DNA of 8,056 nucleotides from Anaerolineae bacterium (GTDB lineage Bacteria > Chloroflexota > Anaerolineae > J102). The notes below the pieces were generated by a model that was not told the origin of the DNA, did no database searches, and was given only the letters and a program-made list of their open reading frames with translations. The stretch lies in the NCBI GenBank assembly GCA_026992375.1, contig JALXAF010000091.1, positions 1-8,056 of the forward strand. The letters run 5' to 3'. This document shows positions 1 to 5,467 of the stretch, in pieces. Position 1 is the first letter of the stretch, and every line of letters starts with the position of its first letter. The translations under genes and the position numbers were made by a program.

Positions 1-250
1 CCTTCCCCCGATACTCGCTGCGCTCATGTTCGGGGGAGGTAGATGATCATTTGCTACGCAAATTTGCAAACCAGAGGGCTCCTCCCCCGGCTTCGGCTGA
101 CGCCTTGCAGGGAGAGGCAGGGAGGGGACATTTCGCCAGGCCAAATTTGAAATTGCTGTCCAAACCACAAGACTGTATCAATTTGGTCGGTGCAACCATG
201 TTTGGCGCCTTGGCCCCGCCGACTCGAAGTCGGGGCTGGGGGCCTTTGCC

Positions 251-274
251 GCCTGTCTGCGCAGGCAGACAGGC
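251..274. repeat. Perfect 10-bp stem palindrome
   Basis: GCCTGTCTGC (251-260) is followed by a four-base loop GCAG and then by its exact reverse complement (265-274). The absence of a T-run after it argues against a simple terminator. It is probably one unit of the intergenic repeat cluster. Confidence 0.75.
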
Positions 275-290
275 CTAATTGAGCGAAAAT

Positions 291-310
291 ATGTCCCCGA
301 AGGGGGACAT
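291..310. repeat. Perfect 8-bp stem palindrome
   Basis: ATGTCCCC (291-298), a four-base loop, and GGGGACAT (303-310). The same GGGGACAT octamer also occurs at 124-131, so this motif is reused within the repeat cluster. Confidence 0.65.
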
Positions 311-402
311 GCGGCGGAACGCCCTCAGACCTGAATTCATTCGGCGTTTGGAAAAGGGAACGACCGACTAAACTGTTACAGTGTCCCAAACCACATATTG
401 CG

Positions 403-431
403 TTGTAAAATGGCCTAAAGGTTGTTATAAT
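403..431 (+). promoter_or_regulatory. Sigma70-type promoter for the DUF4013 gene
   Basis: A perfect -10 box TATAAT (426-431) lies exactly 17 bases after TTGTAA (403-408), a 4 of 6 match to the -35 consensus. Transcription would start near 438, giving a leader of about 85 bases before the GTG start at 523. The leader includes the tandem hexamer AGGAAC (437-448). Confidence 0.6.
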
Positions 432-522
432 TAATCAGGAACAGGAACAGTTTGTTCGCTCCCTCTAACATTGTCTTATCCAATCCAATCACCATCGCTC
501 GCTTTTTTCCAGGAGGAAGATC

Positions 523-1236
523 GTGGATATCGGCAAATCATTCAGGTTTGTCTTCGAAGACAAGAAATGGATAGAAAAAGTCCTAATCGGCGGCATTCTC
601 ATGCTGGTTCCCATTCTGGGCTCTATTCTCATGATGGGGTACGTTGTCGAGCTGGTTCGCAATGTTCGTAAACATGAGATAGAGCCTTTGCCCGAGTGGG
701 ACAAATGGGGAGAAAAGATCACCGATGGCATCAAGTTGTTGGTCATTCTTCTCGTGTGGTCACTTCCTTTGCTGCTCTTGGAGATCATTCTCCTCATCCC
801 CATGTCTATTATGGACAGCTCAGACACTGGCAACACAATCGCCGCTTTCCTTAGCCTTTGCTTCGGATGTTTCACACTCATCTATGTTATCGTACTAATG
901 CTGGCCAATCCGAGCATCGTCATCAAGTTTGCTGAAACCGGTGATATCTCCGCTGGTTTCAAATTTGGCGAAATCCTAGACTACACCAAAGAGCATCTGA
1001 GCCAGATTGTCGTGGCGCTCATCGTCGGCCTGCTGGCCTATGCGCTCGCGGGCATCATCGGCTCGCTGCTTTGTGTCATCGGCCTGGTTTTCACGTTCTT
1101 CTGGGCCAACACGGTGCAATATCACATGATCGCGCAGATCGGCCTGGCGCCCGAGCCGTCCGAGCGCCCGCTGGAAACCCTCAGCCAGGCGGAGCCAGCG
1201 GAGGAACTGCCGGAGACTTCTCAGAGCAACGAGTGA
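523..1236 (+). CDS. DUF4013 family integral membrane protein
   Basis: The product is a 237-residue membrane protein whose N-terminal part matches the DUF4013 pattern as I recall it: a short 'FRFVFEDKKWIEKVLIGG' type opening, a first hydrophobic segment (about 20-42), then a loop with 'PLPEWDKWGEKITDGIK' (residues 56-71). Further hydrophobic segments run at about 70-94, 105-129 and 162-196. The last 30 residues are acidic and rich in Pro, Glu and Ser, probably a cytoplasmic tail. The start is GTG, chosen because AGGAGG (511-516) sits six bases upstream. The gene has its own promoter and terminator, so it is probably a single-gene unit. The biochemical role of DUF4013 proteins is unknown to me. 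The family call is from sequence recall, while the membrane topology is read directly from the sequence. Confidence 0.85.
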   Translation: MDIGKSFRFVFEDKKWIEKVLIGGILMLVPILGSILMMGYVVELVRNVRKHEIEPLPEWDKWGEKITDGIKLLVILLVWSLPLLLLEIILLIPMSIMDSSDTGNTIAAFLSLCFGCFTLIYVIVLMLANPSIVIKFAETGDISAGFKFGEILDYTKEHLSQIVVALIVGLLAYALAGIIGSLLCVIGLVFTFFWANTVQYHMIAQIGLAPEPSERPLETLSQAEPAEELPETSQSNE

Positions 1237-1269
1237 TCTGAGTTATTCTCACCTGACGCTCTGTCATCA

Positions 1270-1300
1270 AAGCCCCCGTGAAAGCGGGGGTTTCTTTCTC
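1270..1300 (+). terminator. Rho-independent terminator after the DUF4013 gene
   Basis: A 9-pair stem (1270-1278 with 1285-1293, including CCCCCG against CGGGGG and one G-T pair) closes a six-base loop and runs into the T-rich tail TTTCTTTCTC (1291-1300). It lies 34 bases after the DUF4013 stop codon and ends only ten bases before the next start codon. Confidence 0.8.
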
Positions 1301-1309
1301 AATCCGATC

Positions 1310-1798
1310 ATGAGCGAAACGCCCGGTCGTAAGCCCGAAGACAAGCATTGGGATGACTGGATCGAGGAGAAGATACGCGAGGCCCAGCAGCAGGGCCTGT
1401 TCGATGATCTCAAGGGCAAAGGCAGCCCTCTGCCAAACCGTCGCAATCCCTTCTTGCCCGAGGCGCGGCAACTGGCGTATGATCTGCTGCGAGACAGCGG
1501 CCACACGCTTCCCTGGATCGAGGAGGGCAAGGAGATAGACGGCCGGATCGAGAGAGCCCGCGCGGTGCTGCGACGTCGCTATCACTGGTATCGGGCGGAA
1601 CGCGAGCGCCGCCCGGACCACCGACTCCTGGAACTGGAGCAGGTCTGGCGCTCTTATCGTCATGATTTCGAGGAAGAGGCGGCGCGTATCAACGCCAGCA
1701 TCCGCATCTACAACCTGAAAGTCCCGACGATTTCGTTACAGAAACACGTCATCATCCTGGAAGAGGAGTATGAGCGACTTTTCAGCTCAAACGATTGA
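1310..1798 (+). CDS. DUF1992 (DnaJ homologue subfamily C member 28-type) protein
   Basis: This is a 162-residue soluble protein, highly charged and predicted mostly helical. Residues 14-75 carry the DUF1992 signature as I know it: a 'WIEEKIREAQQQGLFDDLKGKG' type segment (19-40), then 'PLPNRRNPFLPEARQLAYDLLRDSG' (41-65) and a Pro-Trp 'LPWIEEGKEID' stretch. In eukaryotes the domain is found in DNAJC28; bacterial proteins usually carry the domain without a J domain, as here. Function is unknown. The ATG at 1310 has no obvious ribosome binding site, since a terminator stem and tail directly precede it. I could not see a clear promoter. The gene overlaps the following dipeptidase gene by 29 bases, suggesting they are co-transcribed. 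Confidence 0.85.
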   Translation: MSETPGRKPEDKHWDDWIEEKIREAQQQGLFDDLKGKGSPLPNRRNPFLPEARQLAYDLLRDSGHTLPWIEEGKEIDGRIERARAVLRRRYHWYRAERERRPDHRLLELEQVWRSYRHDFEEEAARINASIRIYNLKVPTISLQKHVIILEEEYERLFSSND

Positions 1799-2762
1799 TT
1801 TGCATCAAAACAGTTTCGTTTTCGACGCCCATTGCGACACCCTGGGCCACGCTGCCGCGCCAGCGGGTTATCGTCGAGATCTCACCCAATGGGGCCAACG
1901 CGGACATCTGGATTTGCCGCGCATGAAGACGGGCGGCGTCAACGCCCAGATATTCGCCTGTTTTCCGGGCGTGGATCGCCTGCGCGCCAACCCCACCAGC
2001 GGCGCATTGCAGCGGCTGGAAGCCCTTTACGATCTGATTAGCAGAGCGCCCCATCAGATCGTCCTGGTCACGATCGCGGATGATCTGGCCCGGCTGACGC
2101 CCGACGGCCCCATCGGCGCCATCCTGGGCCTGGAGGGGGTTGAGGCGCTGGATGGGCAAATGAGCCTGTTCGCCACTTTCCACCGCCTGGGCGTGCGCAA
2201 CATCGGCCTCACCTGGGACCCGCGTAATCTCGCTGCGGATGGTGTGGGGGCGGGCACGTACTACGGCCTGACTCCTTTTGGTCGCGACCTGGTGCAGGCC
2301 TGCAACGAGAAAGGGGTGATGGTGGACGTTTCGCATCTCAACGCCGCGGGCCTGGAAGATGTACTGGCTATCAGCAGCAAGCCTATCATCGCCAGCCACT
2401 CCAACGCCCGGGCCGTGGCGGATCATCGTCGCAATTTCACCGATGACCAGATTCGCGCCATCGCCGACAATGGCGGCGTCATCGGCGTCACCTTCGAGCG
2501 AAGTTTTTTGAATCTCGATTACGAAAACGCCAGCCTTGAAGACCTGCTGAATCATATCGATCATTTGGTCAACGTTGCAGGCGTGGAGCATGTGGGTTTG
2601 GGCTCCGATTACGACGGCTGCACGCCGCCGCCCGAATTGGCCAGCGGCGAGAAGTATCCTCTCATCACCCAGGGACTGCTGCATCGCGGCTACGCTCCCG
2701 ACGTCATTCGCAAAATCCTGGGCGAAAATTTCCGCCGGGTTTTCCTCGACGTCTTGCCATGA
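1770..2762 (+). CDS. Membrane dipeptidase family protein (peptidase M19)
   Basis: The 330-residue product belongs to the M19 (renal dipeptidase) family of binuclear zinc metallopeptidases, which cleave dipeptides, often those with a D-residue at the C-terminal position. The expected metal ligands are present: His21 and Asp23 (in 'DAHCD'), Glu122 ('LEGVEAL'), His189 ('DVSHLN') and His210 ('ASHSNARA'), with Asp280 in 'GSDYDG'. The end carries the usual 'KILGENFRRVF' motif. Length is close to bacterial family members. No signal peptide is visible, so it is probably cytoplasmic despite the family name. Start ATG 1770 lies inside the previous gene; GAGGAG (1763-1768) is very close to it, and GGAAG (1759-1763) is better spaced. 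TTG at 1800 is a poorer alternative. Actual substrate cannot be deduced. Confidence 0.93.
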   Translation: MSDFSAQTIDLHQNSFVFDAHCDTLGHAAAPAGYRRDLTQWGQRGHLDLPRMKTGGVNAQIFACFPGVDRLRANPTSGALQRLEALYDLISRAPHQIVLVTIADDLARLTPDGPIGAILGLEGVEALDGQMSLFATFHRLGVRNIGLTWDPRNLAADGVGAGTYYGLTPFGRDLVQACNEKGVMVDVSHLNAAGLEDVLAISSKPIIASHSNARAVADHRRNFTDDQIRAIADNGGVIGVTFERSFLNLDYENASLEDLLNHIDHLVNVAGVEHVGLGSDYDGCTPPPELASGEKYPLITQGLLHRGYAPDVIRKILGENFRRVFLDVLP

Positions 2763-2793
2763 AAAATGATAGAACGCAGAAAAGACGGATTTC

Positions 2794-2869
2794 TTACGCA
2801 AAGGCGCAGAGCCGCCAGGGATTCTTTGCTTCTTTTTCCCTCTGCGCCTTGACGTCTCTGCGTGAGATC
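2794..2869. repeat. REP-like imperfect palindrome after the dipeptidase gene
   Basis: AAGGCGCAGAG (2801-2811) pairs perfectly with CTCTGCGCCTT (2840-2850) across a 28-base gap. The pairing continues outward with TTACGCA (2794-2800) against TGCGTGA (2859-2865) after an eight-base bulge. 'CTCTGCGCC...TCTGCGTGAGA'-type sequences recur between genes in many environmental bacterial genomes, from memory. No T-tract follows, so terminator function is uncertain. Confidence 0.6.
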
Positions 2870-2954
2870 GATTTTCATAACAGTCCAACGGCTAACTCAC
2901 GCCGATACCGATGAAAATGGCTCGCGGCCAGGACGGCGCGGGAAGCCAATCCCG

Positions 2955-3002
2955 TAATGTGTGATGCGTGACGATCTCACGCATTACGCACTACGCATCA
3001 CG
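2955..3002. repeat. Heptamer (YACGCAY) repeat forming a 17-pair hairpin
   Basis: Three consecutive heptamers CACGCAT, TACGCAC and TACGCAT occupy 2978-2998, with a partial fourth unit to 3002. Inverted copies lie at 2955-2971. Arm 2955-2971 pairs with 2977-2993 around a five-base loop CGATC: 14 Watson-Crick pairs, two G-T pairs and one mismatch. The repeat lies in the gap before mnmA and contains the spurious upstream GTG start of that frame. Confidence 0.65.
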
Positions 3003-3089
3003 CCCGTTGCCGACTCGCCCAACGTGGGCTTTGCCAACCTTCAGCAACCAGCGATTATTCTATCTTCAAAGCATGCTCTAAAGACGCCC

Positions 3090-4199
3090 ATGCAGCTTCA
3101 GATTGATCTTCCCCTGCCCCAACCTCCGGCCGAGAGCACGGTCGTCGTCGCCATGAGCGGCGGCGTGGACAGCTCGGTGGCGGCGGCGCGCCTGATCGAA
3201 GCGGGCTACCGCGTCCGGGGCGTCATGCTGCAGCTGTGGATGGATCCATTCGAGAATATCGCCCAGGCCCGGGAGAATCGCTGCTGCACCTTCGAGACAG
3301 TCAGCGACGCCCAGCGCGTGGCCGGGCAGTTGGGCATCCCCTTCCAGCTCATCGACGCGGCCCAGTTATTTCAAGAAACGGTGGTAGCGTATTTCATTCG
3401 CGAATACAGCCGCGGGCGCACGCCCAATCCCTGCCTCATCTGCAATCGACGGGTGCGCTTCGATTACATGCTGAGCTACGCTCAGGAGAGGATGGGCGCT
3501 GATTTTCTGGCCACGGGCCATTACGCTCGTCTGCGCCGCACAGAGGCGGGAGTGCAGTTGTTGCGGGGCGCGTATGAGCGCAAGGATCAATCGTACGTGC
3601 TCAGTCTTATCCCCCAGGAGCGCTTGCAACGCCTGACTTTTCCGGTGGGCGCGCTCACCAAGCCCGAGGTGCGGGCCCTGGCCCGGCGTTATGGTCTGTC
3701 GGTGGCGGAAAAATCCGAAAGTCAGGATCTGTGCTTCACCAGTGATTACCGCTCGTTCTTGCAGCATTGGGCTGCAGAAGCCGTCCGCCCCGGCCCCATT
3801 CTTGATTTGGCGGGCCGGGAGTTGGGCCAACACCAGGGACTGCCCTTTTACACCATCGGTCAGCGCAAGGGATTAGGCCTGAAAACGCCCCGACGTCTGT
3901 ACGTTGTGGAGATGGATGTGGAACGCAACGCGCTCATCGTCGGACCCGCCGAGGCCCTGGGCCGCGCGACTCTCATCGCCCGGGACGTCAACTGGATTCT
4001 GGGCGCTCCGAACGGGCCCATTCGGGCCGCCGCCCAAATACGATACCGGGCCGCGGCGCATCCCGCCACAATTACGCCGCTGGATGAAACCCGCGCCGAG
4101 GTGCGGTTCGATGAACGTCTGCGCGGCGTCACGCCCGGACAGGCCGTGGTCTTCTATCAGGACGAAGTCTGCCTGGGAGGAGGCATTATCGACTCATGA
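3090..4199 (+). CDS. mnmA: tRNA-specific 2-thiouridylase MnmA
   Basis: MnmA uses ATP to adenylate the wobble uridine (U34) of tRNA-Lys, -Glu and -Gln and then inserts sulfur, giving the 2-thio part of mnm5s2U-type nucleosides. From ATG 3090 the protein has 369 residues, the normal family length. The PP-loop 'SGGVDSS' is at 23-29; 'GRTPNPCLICN' (109-119) holds the catalytic Cys118; 'ESQDLCF' holds the second conserved cysteine Cys215; 'TGHYAR' (142-147) and 'YTIGQRKGLG' (254-263) are also standard. The position equivalent to Asp99 of the E. coli enzyme is Cys115 here. The frame stays open upstream to GTG 2961, but that part reads through a hairpin repeat and resembles no MnmA N-terminus, so I reject it. 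No strong ribosome binding site is visible at 3090. The stop codon overlaps the next start (ATGA). Confidence 0.95.
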   Translation: MQLQIDLPLPQPPAESTVVVAMSGGVDSSVAAARLIEAGYRVRGVMLQLWMDPFENIAQARENRCCTFETVSDAQRVAGQLGIPFQLIDAAQLFQETVVAYFIREYSRGRTPNPCLICNRRVRFDYMLSYAQERMGADFLATGHYARLRRTEAGVQLLRGAYERKDQSYVLSLIPQERLQRLTFPVGALTKPEVRALARRYGLSVAEKSESQDLCFTSDYRSFLQHWAAEAVRPGPILDLAGRELGQHQGLPFYTIGQRKGLGLKTPRRLYVVEMDVERNALIVGPAEALGRATLIARDVNWILGAPNGPIRAAAQIRYRAAAHPATITPLDETRAEVRFDERLRGVTPGQAVVFYQDEVCLGGGIIDS

Positions 4200-4459
4200 G
4201 TTTTCCCGGCATTCCCCCCGCATTCGCCGTGATGATCGCGCTTGGCGTCATCTATGGGGCGTTGTTTCATCTGCTAAGAGGAAAAAACTGGCGCGATCTG
4301 GGCTATTTCATGCTCATGGCCCTCATCGGCCTCGTCATCGGTCAGATTGTCGGCGTTTTGCTCGAATTGAACGTCCTCAAGCTGGGCCAGGTTCACATTG
4401 TCGAGGGAACGATCTTCGCCTGGCTTTTGATGCTTGCTTTTGCGTGGTTGAAAGGGTAA
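4196..4459 (+). CDS. Small three-helix membrane protein
   Basis: This 87-residue protein is almost entirely hydrophobic, with likely membrane helices at about 9-27, 36-57 and 67-85. A short basic loop 'RGKNWRD' (28-34) is probably cytoplasmic. I do not recognise a named family. The ATG overlaps the mnmA stop codon (ATGA), which points to translational coupling. The residues before the start, inside mnmA, include GGGAGGAGG (4174-4182), a purine-rich stretch that could help reinitiation although it is 13 bases upstream. It opens a three-gene membrane cassette continuing to 5119. The call as a real gene rests on the coupling, the coherent hydrophobic pattern and the tight packing with its neighbours; function is unknown. 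Confidence 0.75.
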   Translation: MSFPGIPPAFAVMIALGVIYGALFHLLRGKNWRDLGYFMLMALIGLVIGQIVGVLLELNVLKLGQVHIVEGTIFAWLLMLAFAWLKG

Positions 4460-4497
4460 AATGGGCCAAACGACCACTCTCATTCGAGGTGATAGCC

Positions 4498-4914
4498 GTG
4501 CTCGCTGATCTCCGAGATGTTTCCATTATTCTACTGGCGATTGAATCCATCATCATCGGCGTCATTCTGTTGTTGCTGCTCTGGCAGGTGCGTCTGCTGG
4601 TTCTTCTGCTGCGGGATGAAATCCGTCCGATATTGAAAGATACGCAAGAGACCACCCAGACAGTCCAATCCACCACACGATTTGTGGGCAAACGCGTAGC
4701 CAAACCCTTTGTGAACGCAATTAGCGTCATGGCGGGCGTCAGGGGGGCCCTCAAGGCCATGACAGGAGATATCGCCCCGGTCAATCCTGTTTACGATACC
4801 ACGAAATCCCAGGTCGTCAAGAGGGATTCCGCGGGGGGCGCTCCGTCGTCCGCGTCTGCGCCCACCACGCCGTCCCCATCGTCCCCTGATTCCAGGCCAT
4901 CATCCCATGAATAG
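4498..4914 (+). CDS. Single-pass membrane protein with helical stalk (DUF948-like)
   Basis: The 138-residue product has one long hydrophobic helix (about 8-38), then a polar segment 'RDEIRPILKDTQETTQTVQSTTRFVGKRVAKPF' (39-71) likely to be an amphipathic or coiled-coil helix. A second, short Gly/Ala-containing segment 'AISVMAGVRGALKAMTG' follows, and finally a disordered Ser/Pro-rich tail (113-138). The arrangement resembles DUF948-type proteins; this is a resemblance, not a firm assignment. The start is GTG 4498, chosen because the strong ribosome binding site GAGGTGAT (4486-4493) precedes it. The frame is open far upstream, through the 3' half of mnmA, but that extension is a shadow. The gene begins 38 bases after the three-helix gene and overlaps the next start by eight bases. 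Confidence 0.75.
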   Translation: MLADLRDVSIILLAIESIIIGVILLLLLWQVRLLVLLLRDEIRPILKDTQETTQTVQSTTRFVGKRVAKPFVNAISVMAGVRGALKAMTGDIAPVNPVYDTTKSQVVKRDSAGGAPSSASAPTTPSPSSPDSRPSSHE

Positions 4915-5119
4915 CTTCACCTTTGGTTTATGGACGGGCGTCGTCGCGGGCATGGTTTTCGCCGCGTTGATGAAACAAAGCGCCCGGGAGCCTTCGATGG
5001 AGGAAAAACTGTTGGGGCCCCATGCCGCGAGCTCGACAACGCAGCCGCCGGAAACGCCCGCTTCAGCGCCCGCCAGTCTGGCCGACGTCCTTTCGCAGCA
5101 AGATCAGCCTCGTGCGTGA
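4907..5119 (+). CDS. Small membrane-anchored protein (YtxH-like layout)
   Basis: This is a 70-residue protein with one N-terminal hydrophobic helix 'FTFGLWTGVVAGMVFAALM' (4-22) followed by a polar, Ala/Pro/Ser-rich tail. The glycine-spaced helix near the N-terminus resembles YtxH-type small proteins, which often occur beside a DUF948-like gene; that pairing is from memory and supports the call. The ATG at 4907 lies eight bases inside the end of the preceding gene, with only a weak AGG upstream, so translation is probably coupled. It is the last gene of the mnmA group, and no terminator is evident after it. Function unknown. Confidence 0.6.
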   Translation: MNSFTFGLWTGVVAGMVFAALMKQSAREPSMEEKLLGPHAASSTTQPPETPASAPASLADVLSQQDQPRA

Positions 5120-5228
5120 CCCCCGGGCGCAGTTCCGGCTCTACCGGATGCGAAAGATGTCGGGGGTGTGTAGCGAAGGCACCGGGCCGCGCGCATGACG
5201 TCTGACGCCCGTCACATCGAAATCGAAC
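5120..5228. other. Spacer after the membrane cassette
   Basis: GC-rich spacer with no gene or T-tailed terminator that I can see. It contains one minor hairpin, TCCGG (5134-5138) with CCGGA (5144-5148). It ends at the presumed left target duplication of the MITE-like element. Confidence 0.5.
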
Positions 5229-5438
5229 GGGTGTGTCCAAAATGAGTTGGAAAGTTAAAATAATCCATTCATTGGCGGGGCGCTTCGCGCCTGCCGCCAG
5301 CGCCGGGGGATAAAGTCCCCCGACTAGAAACAGCGCCCCTGCGGGGCTAGCCGGATTTATCCGGCGCTGTTTTGTAGCCCGGCGACTTCATCGCCGGGCG
5401 GACGTGGCAAACGCTTCCAACCGAAATTGGACACACCC
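5229..5438. mobile_element. MITE-like element, 210 bp, with terminal inverted repeats
   Basis: The left end (5229-5252, beginning GGGTGTGTCCAA) and right end (5415-5438, ending TTGGACACACCC) are inverted copies matching at 20 of 24 positions. The bases immediately outside are AAATCGAAC (5220-5228) and AAATCAAAC (5439-5447), alike at 8 of 9, as expected for an aged 9-bp target-site duplication. There is no room for a transposase; the interior is a set of hairpins. This fits a miniature inverted-repeat transposable element mobilised in trans, but the parent insertion sequence is not in this window and I do not recognise the ends. The right end lies 19 bases before the ribosome binding site of the PAP2 gene, so the element occupies that gene's upstream region. 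Confidence 0.7.
5274..5399. repeat. Four-hairpin structured core of the MITE-like element
   Basis: Hairpins in order are: GGCGGGGCGC (5274-5283) with 5287-5298 (TG bulge); CGGGGGA (5304-5310) with TCCCCCG (5316-5322); a long stem AAACAGCGCC (5328-5337) with GGCGCTGTTT (5363-5372), enclosing alternative small stems at 5336-5346 and 5351-5364; and GCCCGGCGA (5377-5385) with TCGCCGGGC (5391-5399). The halves 5301-5349 and 5348-5400 are inverted, diverged copies of the same module. Confidence 0.7.
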
Positions 5439-5467
5439 AAATCAAACGATTGCTTACGGAGGAATTT

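Larger units (their letters stand above)
1..420. repeat. Non-coding region made of tandem GC-rich hairpins
   Basis: No convincing gene lies in the first 420 bases; the short open frames here look like composition artefacts with no family resemblance. The stretch holds a series of inverted repeats: 2-11 with 30-39 (10 pairs, one G-T); ATTTGC at 49-54 with GCAAAT at 58-63; 81-86 with 120-125; 212-217 with 239-244, enclosing 219-223 with 229-233; 251-260 with 265-274 (perfect 10 pairs); and 291-298 with 303-310 (perfect 8 pairs). None is followed by a clear T-tract, so they do not look like ordinary terminators. Dense hairpins of this kind are typical of dispersed intergenic repeats, but copy number elsewhere cannot be seen here. 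Confidence 0.6.

Noticed and set aside
54..389. A 111-codon minus-strand frame (and a 75-codon plus-strand frame) in the left non-coding region
   Set aside because: Both read straight through several perfect hairpins, have no recognisable motif or ribosome binding site, and have the Arg/Pro/Ser-rich composition of GC-rich non-coding sequence.
1..420. CRISPR array or tRNA gene in the repeat-rich left end
   Set aside because: The repeats are palindromes of differing sequence with no regular spacer length, and no cloverleaf with a T-arm motif could be fitted.
1782..2888. A 368-codon open frame antisense to the dipeptidase gene
   Set aside because: The sense strand encodes a complete M19 protein with all metal ligands. 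The antisense frame is long only because of GC-biased codon use and shows no family motif.
3031..3061. Possible mnmA promoter: TTGCCA (3031-3036) and TATTCT (3056-3061)
   Set aside because: The spacer would be 19 bases and both boxes are only partial matches, so it is too weak to list as a feature.
2961..3089. Upstream GTG start extending MnmA by 43 residues
   Set aside because: The extension translates the heptamer hairpin repeat and matches no MnmA N-terminus; from ATG 3090 the protein has normal family length.
3904..4497. Long open frame through the 3' half of mnmA leading into the DUF948-like gene, suggesting a fusion protein
   Set aside because: That part is out of frame with mnmA and the three-helix gene, both of which are well supported. 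The strong site GAGGTGAT before GTG 4498 marks the real start.
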